Under the pieces are notes generated by a model that was not told the origin of the DNA, made no database searches, and saw only the letters and a program-made list of their open reading frames with translations. 64,000 bases of DNA. It comes from Apricaphanius iberus. Lineage: Eukaryota; Chordata; Actinopteri; Cyprinodontiformes; Aphaniidae. This document shows positions 47,201 through 58,539 of this stretch, one piece after another (within the stretch, counting starts at the first letter, position 1; the number at the start of each line of letters is the position of its first letter). A program made the translations under genes and the position numbers. Location of the stretch: positions 67,501 through 131,500 of the forward strand of contig JAPXFQ010002844.1 of assembly GCA_028564705.1 (NCBI GenBank), read 5' to 3'.

Positions 47201-47972
47201 CAATTTTCATAAACAAACCTTGTTATGTTGGAATCTTATCTTTAAGCACAATTTCTCCTCTCACAACTGTATTCTTTGGAACAACACATATGTACTACAC
47301 AAAAGCAAAACACTCTTTCTGAATAATTGGTTTATAAGCAATCTGAATACAATAAACAATCTGCTAAATACAAAAAAATAATTTTACTCTGATGAGCAGT
47401 TTATGAAATTTGAATTTGAAACGGTGATTGAGTCTATCCCTGTTAGTCTTGTTTCTTTAGCGCAGAGCATACAGACAGATACTTCTCTATCCGTAACAGT
47501 CGCTTCTGCTATTTCTGGCATTCCTTTTACAGATAAGAGATGTAACAATACTTTTATCAGAAACATAATTTATCCTGCTAGTACTCCGTTTATGCAAACA
47601 CCGATGGACTTTCCTGGGCAAGAAACTATGGAACATGATCTTCCTGCTACCCCATCAGTATATTATTGTAAATAAAGTCAAAGAAGTTTCATTCAAAATT
47701 GTTCACAGGTTTTACCCTTCAAAAGCTTTTGTACTTTTTGTCCTACTGTGTGTAACATTTGTACATTCTGTGGCTGTGAAGGAGAAACCATTGAGCATGT
47801 TTCCGCTGATTGTCCCCGTGTCGCTTCTTTTTGGTTCCATTTACAAAGATTTATTTCCCAAAAGATAAAAAAGAACGTTTCGCTAAGCAAATCTGAAATA
47901 CTTCTTATAGTCACTGAGCCGAATTTATCAGCCAATGAAAAATATGTAATTAACTTAATTATTAATTTTTAG
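44270..47972 (+). pseudogene. LINE ORF2 (endonuclease-reverse transcriptase), degenerate
   Basis: In order the frames show endonuclease pieces (GVTVLKDKFNGKVLDKRID, KIILGGDFNLVWSQ, SRIDLWLIS, TDHRTIVFK), then reverse transcriptase pieces: EIKWGIKHLKLNKSPGNDGL with GEFYQS, LITLVPKPNKDS, DNWRGITLLNNDYKI, FQKAFDTISHEFIL, and ADDTTLFF (motif C, ADD). Near 47748 CNICTFCGCEGETIEHVSAD + CP is the C-terminal zinc knuckle (zf-RVT). At least eight frame changes or stops separate these pieces, so it is long dead. The GD and YADD-equivalent residues remain readable. Confidence 0.85.
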
Positions 47973-48090
47973 CTAAATCCTATCTGCACAAAATGATTTG
48001 GCAGAAAAGCAATTTCAAAATTACAGACCTTAAAAAATAAAAAAAAAGAACAACAAATTAAGCGAAACAATCAAATTATTTAATTATTTT

Positions 48091-48850
48091 AACTTTAATA
48101 CATAATTCAATTCAATTCAGTTTATTTATATAGCGCCATTTCACAACAGATGTCATCTCAAGGCACTTTACAAAAAGAGTTATTACAATACAATGTTTAG
48201 TGTAGAAATTACAGAACCACAGAAGATTGCGTCGTGGAATTCTCAGCAATCCCTCATACTGAGCAAGCATGAAGCGACAGTGGGAAGGAAAAACTCCCTT
48301 TTAACAGGAAGAAACCTCCGGCAGAACCAGGCTCAGCACAAGCGGTTATCTGCCGCGACCGTCTGTGGCTTGGAGAATACATAACAGAGACACAGAAAGA
48401 GCAATAGAACTGATGCAGAAGTTTGTTGCAGGACGTGGAGAATTTTCCGTCACTGCAATGCCATCTTAGTCAGGGTCGTCAAGCAGGGCTAATCCGGAGC
48501 ACCTACTATAATAGAAAACAGGTTAGTGCTTGAATTGACAGCACATCATGCAGTTGGGGAGAAGTAGGAGAGAAAGTAGGAACAGACCCTAATAATGTCC
48601 TCCAACAGCCTAGCCTAAAGCAGCATAGCTACTAACATTAACCTGTCTCCTAGCTACTAGGAGACCTGGCTACCAACACTCTGTCTGAGTCCTCCTGACC
48701 CGTGGACGGTGTAGGGCCGGTAACGGCCCCCGTCATGCCGGGGTCTTCTCGGAGTCGGGTTGTTTGAGAATGCAGCCCAAAGAGGGGTGGTAAACTCCAT
48801 CTAAGGCTAAATACCGGCACGAGACCGATAGTCGACAACTATCTTAAGGA
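48091..48850 (-). repeat. teleost L2-type LINE/SINE 3' end (minus strand)
   Basis: The + strand begins TTCAATTCAATTCAGTTTA and continues TTATATAGCGCCATTTCACA, ACAGATGTCATCTCAAGGCA and CTTTACA. The reverse complement is the ubiquitous fish LINE tail with TGTAAAGTGCC, GGCGCTATATAAATAAA and a repeated GAATT tail. It is followed by GGAAGGAAAAACTCCCTTTT and AGGAAGAAACCTCCGGCAGA, also common in teleost repeats. A short relative lies near 56000-56045. Confidence 0.6.
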
Positions 48851-49079
48851 AAAATAGACAGAACTGAGAGGACAGAGTTGAAGAGGGCGAGAAACGTTTA
48901 AGAGATAAACAGGTGGGGTCCGCACAGTCTGCCCGGGGGATTCAACCCGGCAGGTAATGGGCGGCCGCACTGTGCGGGAGGATCCCATTGAGGGACCTCT
49001 CTCCGGCGCTGGCTGGCCCCCGTGGGGCACATTTCTTCCACGGCGGTAAGCCGCGACCGGCTCCGGATCTTTACCTGGC

Positions 49080-49470
49080 TTACATTAATCTATCTCTACC
49101 TAGCTACTCTACCCCTTCCTATCTCTTCCTAACTTTTGACACTCTGCCTGACTACTACACTACTATACAGCAGACCCTTATGTGTTATTTGTGTTTTTTT
49201 ATTCTGTTTATTTACTTTCCTGTCTCCTATTTTGTTTCCAGTGGCAAGATCACATATATGAAGCTGTATATTGATTCAGTTTCAAACCGATATAATTTGC
49301 ACATTATTTTCAACCTGATGTACATATTCTGTCTATTATTGTATTTTTTTGTATATATTTTTTCTTTTCTGTTACATATGATGTATATTTGTTGTTTCTT
49401 TGGCTGCTGTTTACGACTAAATTTCCCCTGGTGGGACGATTAAAGGATTATTCTATTCTATTCAATTTCA
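49080..49470 (+). repeat. LINE/SINE 3' end with ATTCT tail
   Basis: A TA-rich stretch ends CCCCTGGTGGGACGATTAAA, then GGATTATTCTATTCTATTC. The GGGAC-ATTAA-G-TTATTCTATTCTAT end resembles the piece near 33790 and typical non-LTR tails. The body between 48850 and 49080 is GC-rich and unclassified. Confidence 0.45.
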
Positions 49471-50211
49471 TATGTGTGTTGAAATTGTATTTTGACAAAA
49501 TGTTAATAAAATTATTTTAAAAAAACAAAAAACAAAAACTGAGAAGCAGGAGGCCCCCTGCTGGTAGATAAAATAAAAGTGTTTAGTCAAAAATTTTGAA
49601 GAAAAATTGACGATGGGAAAGACTATAAGGAGTGAGCAGTTAGCGTTAGCACGCAGTTTTGAAGCAATGATGTTAGCAATGCAACAGGAGTGCGACGCAT
49701 GATATGTATGCGACATTAACAATATAGGCCGTATTACCTTGATTTTATTATAATTGTTTTGATCAGATAAAACTTAAATATAAAAACAGGATTGTTCAAC
49801 ATCCTGAAAATAATCGTGACCGCCGTCTGCTCTGTGATAATTTCTGTGCAGAGGGGCCTGGAGGTTCTGTCCTCCTGTTTTCCCCGACCGGATCAGAACA
49901 GCATCCACATGCCAGACGGGTTCTGGAAGCTTGTTCGGTGTCGGGTCGAGGCGTTGCATAGAACCGAATTCATATCATCTTGTTTCAGGTTTAAAATTAA
50001 ATCATAAATGCTTCAAATACAATAAGAAAAAATATCAACAGCCTGTGAACTCAAACAGAGAAAACAAAAAACCATTTGGTCGACAAAATGAATACACATC
50101 TTATAGAAAGTTGTAAAGGACTGGAAGAAGTATGACTTATTAGCTTCTACCCCCATAAGTACATAAATATCACCATAAAATTGCATCCCTATGTTTTTAG
50201 ATATACTTCTC
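49471..50211. other. PEX7 last intron, no gene recognised
   Basis: AT-rich intron with short domain-free open frames. I see no repeat with definable ends. Confidence 0.3.
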
Positions 50212-50984
50212 TTAATGGTTCATTCACACCGCAGATTTTATCAGCGTCAGCGACGTCTAGGTTACATGTTAAGTCTACGGCGGACGAGCGTCACGGTCTC
50301 TGCGGCGCTTTGTGAGCTTTGGCTCCGTCAACTTTTCAAACTTATCCTGTCTTTCATGCTTCAAAGCTCGTAAAGCCAGCAGCGCAGAAGTTCAGCTAGT
50401 TTAACTTTTGACGGCGCGTTAACCAATCAGAGCTTATAATTGTAGCGATGTCACTACACGTATTTTGAATGTAGCGGCAGCTGGAAAAACCTACATTTTA
50501 AGTCTAGAAAACGCAGATTTAAAAAAAATCATAAATAACACTTACAGAAGACAGATGGACAGGCGCTCCTAAGGAGGAATAGAGAACCTGTAGTTGGTGT
50601 CCTGGTGGGAGGTTTGAGCTCCGATGCGGCCCTGGAAAAATTAAAATTAGGTGCAGGACAGACGGCAGTACTTCTGAAAGCGAACCTCATCCATACGTAG
50701 CTCCTGGAGCAAATGGTTAAACTTCCCAATCTCAGAACGCGTCTGTAGAATAGGGTGTACCCACAAACGGCGCTGACGTTGCCGAATTCGACGTTGTCTA
50801 GCTTTATTTAGCAATAAAGCCAAGGCACTCTCTGAATACTATCTGCCATAGTTCAGAACGTACGGCAACAGAAGAAGCCCCGCCCACACATTGTTTGTTG
50901 CTCAGAAAGGACAGACTTTGCAGACTTTGCAAACTAGATGCTTTGTGAGCTTTAAAGCCTGCGGTCTGAATGCACCATAAGTTA
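50212..50984 (-). mobile_element. PIF-Harbinger deletion derivative (third copy)
   Basis: The ends ATGGTTCATTCACACCGCAG and, inverted, ATGGTGCATTCAGACCGCAG match at 18 of 20 positions and are flanked by TTA/TAA-type bases. The interior is about as diverged from the two units at 23566-24893 as they are from each other, and its minus strand carries the same transposase remnant: LLQELRMDEVRFQKYCRLS, GRIGAQTSHQDTNYRFSIPP and ERLSICL. Stops interrupt it. Confidence 0.75.
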
Positions 50985-51009
50985 ACAAGCATTGAAGTCA
51001 AGCTGAAAC

Positions 51010-51021
51010 CCCCCCCCCCCC
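51010..51021. repeat. poly-C tract
   Basis: A run of 12 C residues followed by ACACA, just outside the Harbinger derivative. Confidence 0.85.
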
Positions 51022-51029
51022 ACACAATC

Positions 51030-53650
51030 ATTCGACTTCTTCTACATAGTTACTGAATAGATTCATACAACTTCTTACATTTTTTGAACGTACTGCATCT
51101 TTTCAATCTTTCCTCTAAATCATTGCAGAGATCCGCTCCACAACGAGTAATAAATCTTTAAGGTAGTTTCCACAGCTTGTTTCTTGAAATTGCCTTCTCA
51201 GATTATGTTTGCCGTCTCCATTACAAAAGATTATTTAAATGTTTTTTGGAACTCGGATCATATCTAATTTTTTATATAATTTGTAGTGATTTTAATTTAA
51301 TCAAATAATTACACTTTACTGTTTTCAGTGTTGCAAACAATGGATTAATATGGTCTCTATGTCCTGCCCTATGATTCCCTAATGTGTTACCCCATATTTC
51401 AACCCCATAACTAATATAAGGCCAGAGCAGGGCCGGCCCAAAGTCTTCTGGGGCCTTAAGCAGATTTTGACTCAGTGGTGCCCCCTTTCTGTTAGACCAC
51501 TACCCACAATAACCGTTTCAATTAAGATTCGGTCTAATCTGGGAAAGTAGGCGGAGTTTATTTAGCTGACCCTAAAAATCAATCAGATCTGCGATATGTT
51601 ATTTATACGTTATAACAGTCAAACAATAAATGTTAAAAAGTATTTTTGTAATAAAACGTACGGTATATTTTATTTCATAAATGTATTTAAATATTTTTGC
51701 AACATTTTTTATTTAAAAAATTAGAATTTTTATCAGGATATTATCAATAAAATAAAAGAAACTTGCCTAGTTAACACACAAAAATATGACTAATTGAAAA
51801 TGTTACAAAAATCTACATTGAAACTAGGTAGCACCGATACCGGATTTCTGGGTTGATACTGTTCTATTGTACCGTATATTAACCGATACCATGAACCGAT
51901 ACTTAAAATATGTTAACTCTGCTATAATTTAACGGAAAATGTTTATTTTTAAGTTGAAATGTTACTTTTATGGTCATTTTGATCATAATTTTATTTTTAA
52001 TCTAATTCGCCATCATTTCTGCTGAAAAGCAGAGGATAAAATAAAACCTGTCTTCCAATTCATTGCGTTTTTTTGTGGTAGAAGTATCGGCATTGGTACT
52101 CGGTATCGACGGGTACTCTGATACAAGTGTCGTAATCGTACCGCTTTGAAAAACATGGTGTCGTTGCATCTATAATTCAAACAAAAATGAAACGAAATTG
52201 AGTAATAGGGCTGGGCATCGATTCAAATTTTAATTCTCAAGAGTCAGACGTGATTATCACGATCCAATTAGATCTGTTCAGTTCAATATAGATATGGATG
52301 AGTGCTATTAAAAACGTTATAATTAAATACCTGTAATTAAATAACAATACCGGGTGAGTAACAGTTTATAAGGAAAAAGCTGCATTAACACTTTAAGAAC
52401 TAGGCCTTAAAACGGCTGTTGGGGTTTTTACTTCTTATTTTAGCTTTATGGGGGGTTATTATGCTTCTTCCAGGCACACAATACCATTTTATAGCACACT
52501 CAAATGAGATGTTTCCCTAAATCATTAAAATCCAATTTATATAAAGAATATCCTGCTTAAAGAAACGTTCTCATCACTTCCGTATCTGACGCCTTGATAT
52601 TCGCCTGAGCCTCTCTAAGCCCTCCTACTCTTTGTGAAACTCGCCCATTAGGAACGTCATAAACCAGCTATTATCACAGCATGAACATGGAGTCGGACTC
52701 TGATAGTTTACAGAAGTTATCAGCATGTTGCATTTTAGTATTTAGGGGAAAAAATCACATTGGTAAACAAAGGCAACAATGGAGATTGTAAGACCACACG
52801 CAAATGATCCGATATCCGACCCTTGCTTTTACAAGAAGTGTCGGCTTTGTAATATTAAACCTCCTTGGTACCTTTTATAAATATAAATCACTATTAAGCT
52901 ACATTTTGTATTGAAACCATAAAAACACAGAAATATTAAGCTATGTTTTGAAGTCGGAGTTAGCAATGCTAAGTCACAGTTCTTACCTGTACAGGTTCTG
53001 ATGGAGTAGCTTCGTCTTTAGGACCAATCTGCTTAATAATCCACTATAAAAAAGGCTTTTTTTGAGAAATCAGTCCTCTGTGAAGTGATTTACACAAAGA
53101 TAACAGCATTTTTTTTGCCTAGGATTGTTTCCAAAGATGAGGTCCAAACTCTCAGCCTTACAAGAGCCAGGTGCAGCGGCTCGGCTACTGAGTAAGCTAC
53201 GTCAGGTGGGAGGAGGAGATGGGTGGGAGCAGGCGTTTCGGCTCCTCCAATAACTACCAGCAGAGACTCAAAAATGATTCAAACATAAGTGGATGAGCCA
53301 AAGCAACACTTCAGGCATGTTTTTAATGAGGAAATAACACGTTATCAGGATGTTAAACGTCAAAAAGTCAATTTTCCCTAAAAAAGGTCGAACTATTTTA
53401 AACAAATCGATTTTTGAACTTCGTATTAAATTTGATTCTTAGAATTTTTGTAAGAATCGAATCAGAATTGATTTTTAAAAATTGTTTTTTTAATCACTGC
53501 ACTATTGAGTAAATATTAACATTTTCATAATTTTTAACAGCAACCGCTTAGTTGACTTCTGCCTTGGGCCGGCTCTGGTCAACAGTAATATACAACAAAC
53601 ACTCCAAAGAGCCCTTTCTTTAAGCAAATGCTTAGTGTCCCCATTTTACT
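51030..53650 (-). pseudogene. minus-strand LINE reverse-transcriptase C-terminal fragment, split by a hAT element
   Basis: On the minus strand the outer segments (53650-53578 then 51427-51030) read KERALWSVCCILL and then PYISYGVEIWGNTLGNH, RDHINPLFATL. The ILPYLSYGIEVWGNT-like motif is typical of non-LTR retrotransposon RT C-termini. The reading frame is consistent across the hAT insertion at 51428-53577 if the insert and one 8-bp duplication are left out. The 3' end stops about 60 bp before the PEX7 acceptor at 53708. Confidence 0.65.
51428..53577. mobile_element. composite hAT-type element with CAGGGCCGGCCC ends and nested insertions
   Basis: The 5' end is CAGGGCCGGCCCAAAG; the 3' end inverted is CAGAGCCGGCCCAAGG. 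Flanking octamers GGCCAGAG (51420-51427) and GTCAACAG (53578-53585) match at 5 of 8. It splits a LINE frame. Inside are two further repeat-like blocks: about 51829-52180 (GGTAGCACCGATACCGG ... GGTGTCGTTGCATC, with inverted-type ends) and about 52206-53505 (TAGGGCTGGGCATCGATTC ... AATCGAATCAGAATTGA). No transposase could be read. Confidence 0.65.
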
Positions 53651-53708
53651 TTTAACATAACCTGAATGTGGTTTCGGTAAGAGTAACAGCTGCTGTTTGG
53701 TTCTGCAG

Positions 53709-53777
53709 GTGGTGGACTGCTCCTGGGACGAGACGGTGAAGATCTACTCGCCCGCTTGCCTCTCTGCAGCGCCCTAA
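53709..53777 (+). CDS. pex7: PEX7 terminal coding exon
   Basis: The acceptor GGTTCTGCAG is followed by 22 codons and TAA (53775-53777): VVDCSWDETVKIYSPACL then SAAP. It joins in phase 0 to the exon ending at 28084. Human PEX7 ends VADCSWDETIKIYDPACL then TIPA, so the length is identical. The segment forms the last WD strand set that closes the seven-bladed propeller; the CSWDETVKIY motif is fully kept. A candidate poly(A) signal ATTAAA lies at 54058-54063 with GT-rich sequence (TTCTGTTGTTGTTGTG) just downstream, giving a 3' UTR of about 300 bases. The three exons here encode the C-terminal 74 residues. Confidence 0.95.
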   Translation: MVDCSWDETVKIYSPACLSAAP

Positions 53778-54057
53778 CGTACACAGGGGGTTCCTCAGCC
53801 TGGATCCGGCCTCCTATTGGTTGACTGAACCCATATTCAATCATCAAATCTGTAATTAATATGGTTTTAATCAGCCAGTCGCCTCTGAGGGACGATTCAG
53901 CACAAGAATCTACACAGAGCAACAGAAAAATCCCCATTTATTCCATGTTATATAGTACCTGTTGTAACATATGACTCTTCTTGAAGGTTGAAGCGGATTT
54001 CTTTCCTTTTTCTCCATGTTTGCATTTAATGCGACATGTTTTACCTTCCAGCTGTGA

Positions 54058-54063
54058 ATTAAA
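54058..54063 (+). promoter_or_regulatory. pex7: candidate PEX7 polyadenylation signal ATTAAA
   Basis: ATTAAA lies 281 bases after the PEX7 stop, followed 20-40 bases later by a T/GT-rich stretch (TTTCTGTTGTTGTTGTG) suited to a downstream element. No earlier AATAAA is seen after the stop. Confidence 0.55.
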
Positions 54064-54109
54064 CAAATTATAAAAACAGTATTTCTGTTGTTGTTGTGTT
54101 TTCATCTTT

Positions 54110-56740
54110 CTCTCCAGTCGTTAACACACCTCAGGTTTGTGCTTCATATCGAGCAGAGAGCTGCTTTTACAACGAGGTTTGGAGGCTGAAACATTCCAGA
54201 TAAAACAGAGAAGCCTTCAGCTGAACCCACTGATCTCCGGTTGTTCGTTTTACTGCAGGAATCGTTAATTAAAGGGAATCCGGCGTTTGTTTGATGGTTC
54301 TACCTGAGGCCTGGAGAACAATAGCTGCATGTAGCTGCTGCTCTGCTCTTTCCTCCTCAGCCGGGTGTTAATCAGAGTCTCTCCTCTGTCTCTGCGTTAA
54401 TTGGCAGCTAATGGCTGCTGTCGATAAGGGTGGAGCTTCCTGAAAACTGATTTTATGATGACACATTTCAATTAAAATCCGCTCCGAGTCATTTCCATGC
54501 CTGTTAGGAGCTCACTGCTGCACGTTAAATCCAACATGTTAACATGAAGCGGTTCTGCAGCATCGTTCATGCTGGAGACGGAGACGCTGGAAGCCAGGAA
54601 CCCACAGGGAAGGAAGTTGTCGCTGCACCGAACTTTATCATTGGGCGTCTGGCAACGGTTTTACTCCTGCATCAGAGGTGTGCTTCAAACTGACCCACCG
54701 GCTGCAGACTCATGACCTGAGAGGAGATGGAACCTGGAAACTGGGACAGAAACCGAGATGGGAAAAACATTATACTTTAAAAAAAAAAGTTGAAAATGTT
54801 GGTTTTATGTGACATAAAATGAAAGACGTGTAAGAGATGCTGAAGCCAAACTGAACGAAGAACAAAAATAATGTTTTGTATAGATTCTCAGGATCTGCAG
54901 GAATATAATCGTTCAAACGCCGCCTTTAAAAAAAAAAGTATTATTTTAATTAAGTTCACAGGCTACATGTTTAACATTTATAATATTCAAATTTTAACTG
55001 AATTAATCTATTTGTAGCAATTATTTAATGTATTATAATTTTAATTGATCAATTTTAGGACTTGTTTAATTTTATTTAAACTTTCAACATTTAGTATTTT
55101 AAATGTTTAGGTTGTAATTAAATGTTCATGTATTTTCTTTATCTTTTTAGTTTTATATTTACATGTGTTTTTATTCCGTTTAATTTTAATTGGCATTGTT
55201 ATTTTTTATTTGATGTAAACTTTTTAACTGTTTCTATAGGTGTCCATAAATAAGAGCTGACCACTTTTGAATTGTTTTATTTATTTATTAGTGTATCAGT
55301 TGAATTTTTAGTCTCAGATGAAATCTTTACTGGTTTCAAATTCAGTCTCACTGTATTTGATTTGCTTCATTTAATGTGATTTTCTTTCATAATTTGGTTT
55401 GTCATTTTCTTGTTCTGTTATTATTTTGTATAATTATTGTTAAAGTGGACATGTCATGCTTTTAAAATCTTTCTTTTTACATTTAAATCATTCACTTATG
55501 GTCTATATAAAGTGGAACTGTAACTCTTAGGTCTTAATTCCTCATTATTGTAGCTCTACAGGCTCATCTTCTGCATTCTGGATAAGTCGTTTTGGTGCAA
55601 TCTCTTTAAATGCAGTTGGGGGCGCTGCATACTCCGCCTCCCTCCACGCCATTTTTTTAGTTTGATAAAGATACAAGATGCAAATTTTACCCAACAGACC
55701 CATTAACTATATATAAGACGACTGTTTAATGGCACAAAACCTAATAAAAAATCTAGTAATATGCTATTTTTAGCAAATAATTTGAAAAACCTATAACAGC
55801 GGGGGGGTTTTAATTATAAAGAAAAAGATTACTAAATAATGACAAAGGTGTGTTTAGTCAAGCAGACTACATTAAAAATAAAAACGTTAGCATTTTTACA
55901 GGAACATATGCTGACTACATTACTGAGAACATCTTAAAACAAAATACTTATCAGAAACCAGATAATTATAGCAACACTGCTACGACAAAAATACGTCTTC
56001 ACTTCCATTCAGTTTATATGGCGCCGAATCACAACAGACCCCGAGGCTGTTAGCGTGCTACTGCTAGCATCATGCTACTGTTAGCATCAAGCTAACGTTA
56101 TTGAATGTGATCGGATCATCTCTTCTCCAAGACTTAAAACTGAAAACTAATCCCCTATCGTTTCTGTGATAGAACTATTAAATGTCGTATGTCATCGGGG
56201 AGCTAAAATACCGAGCACATGGCGCTAACATAAGCGGAATGTCAGATGCTAATGCTAACAGAAGAATGGCAAAAAGAGGCAATAAATTACAGTGTAAAAC
56301 ATAGTTTGCCGCCATTCCAGTGTTATCTGAAGCTTAGCGCTTTCCTGTGTTCTACATTTCTATTGTCAGAAGGAAATGACCCATCAATCAGACAAACTAT
56401 TTCAGCAAATCCTTCTTGATCCTGGCGGACGTTACTGAAGCTATCATCCTTCCCACAAACAGGAAATACTTTCCCCACTAATGAACATAAAATACCATGA
56501 CATATAAAACTTAACCAGGAACTTCACAGAGGTTTTGGTGCTGCAGGACGGCATACAGAATCATGTGGGTCAATAATCCAACAACTGAAGGTTTGAACTG
56601 TTCCATATGTAGCTTCGGCATTCCTGAACTATGACTACAAACCATCAGACAGAAATAAAGATGGCGGATTCACTAAATGTTTAGCTGAAAGACACCTTGT
56701 ATAGAAGTTCCTGAGAAAGTACTGTAACATAATAGCATAG
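54110..56740. other. PEX7-SLC35D3 intergenic region, proximal part
   Basis: No gene. About 54360-54490 is GC-balanced and contains GCGTTAATTGGCAGCTAATG and CAATTAAAATCC, which looks like a possible conserved regulatory block but cannot be tested here. 54950-55450 is very AT-rich. Near 56000-56045 there is a short LINE-tail relative (TTTATATGGCGCC). Confidence 0.35.
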
Positions 56741-57912
56741 GTGGGACCAAGTCATTGCTTTGCAAGTCTCAAGTAAGTTTTAAGTCATTACCCTCAAGTT
56801 TAAAATCAAGTCCCAAGCATAGACTGTAAAAAAGAATAGACAGCGCCTCCTCACTCCTCCCCGTTTACCAGAATGACTTTCATGGGGGAATTCATGGAGG
56901 ATTCACAGACTCCTCCTCCCCAGCTCTGACGAAGCATGTTCCTAAAAAGGTCATAGGGGCGGGATCTTCACTGTAGACTCTGTCCTCGCGGGGCTTGTAC
57001 GGGCGTGTAGTTTGGTCGTAATTGCGCCCATTCTGCTCCCGCGTCGTTAGCTCTGACGCTAAACTTGGCTAGCTAAGCTAAAGGCTAATAGCGCTAATAG
57101 CCCCATGCCTGACTGCTGCCGTATCTGCGCTCCTCTGATGGTTCTTCTATTTCTCAAACCTCAAAAGGTAAGAACTAGTAACCTGAAATAATTATTAAAA
57201 TGTAGTGTTACTATAATTAAAGTCCAACGAAACAGCCTGTTAATCAAAGTCCGGCCCCCTCATTAAATATGCAAGATTTCAAACAATTATCTTACGAAAA
57301 CCAGCCTGGTGCCTATTTTTTTGACGAGCCCGGCATTATCTCAGGAAGAATATGTAGCCATAGAAAGTTAAAAAAAAATGGGGCACCAGGCATTAAAGTT
57401 GTTTTTAACGTGTCCAAAGTCCAATGCTTTTCAACGGGGGCCTAGTGGCCAAATAGAGGTACTACAGCAATGGAGGAGCAATGGCGGCCTCCATGGCATG
57501 CGGTCACAAAGCAGAGCAGCCAGCGGCCATTGGTCCTAAGTCTTAAACGCTGAATTTCAAGCCATTTTGATTCTTTTTTTTAAAGCATAGCAATTTGATT
57601 TTTAATTTCAATCATAAACCATGTGTTCTTTTTAAAATCTTTCTTTGAATACCTGGCGAAACAAGTGCAACTGAACTTAGAAAAAAGTTTTTGTTAGCTA
57701 ATAAGAATTTACTTTCTTTGAACTATAATTTCAAAGATTCACTGCTAAGGATTAAAATGAGATTTTACAAAAGAGTATGGCTGATGTAATTTTCAATATT
57801 AGATTTCGATTCTTTAGAGTCACAGATATTAACTTAAAGAACAATTCACCCCCTTTCAAAGTCTTACTCCACCTTCAATCCCGGTTTGAAAATTGCGGCA
57901 AAAGTAGGTGTT

Positions 57913-58520
57913 GCCTACTGTGTGGGGAGCCTAAGCCCCGCCCTTCTACTTCCTGTCCATGGGTCCCCTACTGCCAAAAAAAATGAATGCGAGTCAAAGG
58001 AGCGATAAAAGCTATTTTCTAATCTACTTTGAAATGCGCCGTGGATCAAACATATGATGTCCATGAATTTTAAAAACTAATTTTGATGCAGAAAAAAGGC
58101 AGATTTCCAACCGCTGGCAAAAGTTACTTTAGGTTTTGTGTAGAAGAAGAAGGAGAGCGAGGGTCGTAGCCTCCAGGACGAAGAAAGGAGCATTAAACAC
58201 GGAGAAAACCTCTATAAATGTGACCATGTGGAAAGTAGCAGCTATGTGGGGGGTAAAACAGTCGGTGGAGTGAGAGCCAGCATGGAGGAGAAGCTCTACA
58301 AGCTCTAGGTGAAGGTTTTACGTGCTATAGCTAGTGCTAGCTCCTGTTACGTCATATATGCGACTTCTGATTTGTAGGCATTTTAAATGCGAATTACGAC
58401 GTAAGACAAAGCGGACCAGAAAATAACTTTTATTGCTTCATTGACTTCCATTCATTATGTTTTCGGTTTGGGGCCGACAGGAAGGGGAGGAGCTTAGGCT
58501 CCCCTTATAGCAGACAGCAG
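57913..58520. mobile_element. MITE with inverted GGGGAGCCTAAGC ends
   Basis: GGGGAGCCTAAGC at 57925-57937 is the exact inverse of 58492-58504. The similarity extends on both sides (CGCCC..TTCCTGTC and AATGAAT-G-AGTCAA), giving imperfect inverted repeats of roughly 80 bp. No coding sequence. Confidence 0.65.
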
Positions 58521-58539
58521 GTTAGGGTGGCTTCATCGT

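Larger units (their letters stand above)
42812..48090 (+). mobile_element. near full-length, decayed L1/Tx1-type LINE
   Basis: A non-LTR element with an ORF1 start at 42877, a long degenerate ORF2 to about 47972 and an A-rich end near 48050. Order ORF1 (coiled-coil/RNA-binding), apurinic endonuclease, reverse transcriptase and C-terminal CCHC-like knuckle matches fish L1-clade elements (Swimmer/Tx1 kind). It is broken by many frameshifts and by a 606-bp MITE at 43543-44148. The 5' end directly abuts the 64-bp array. Confidence 0.85.
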
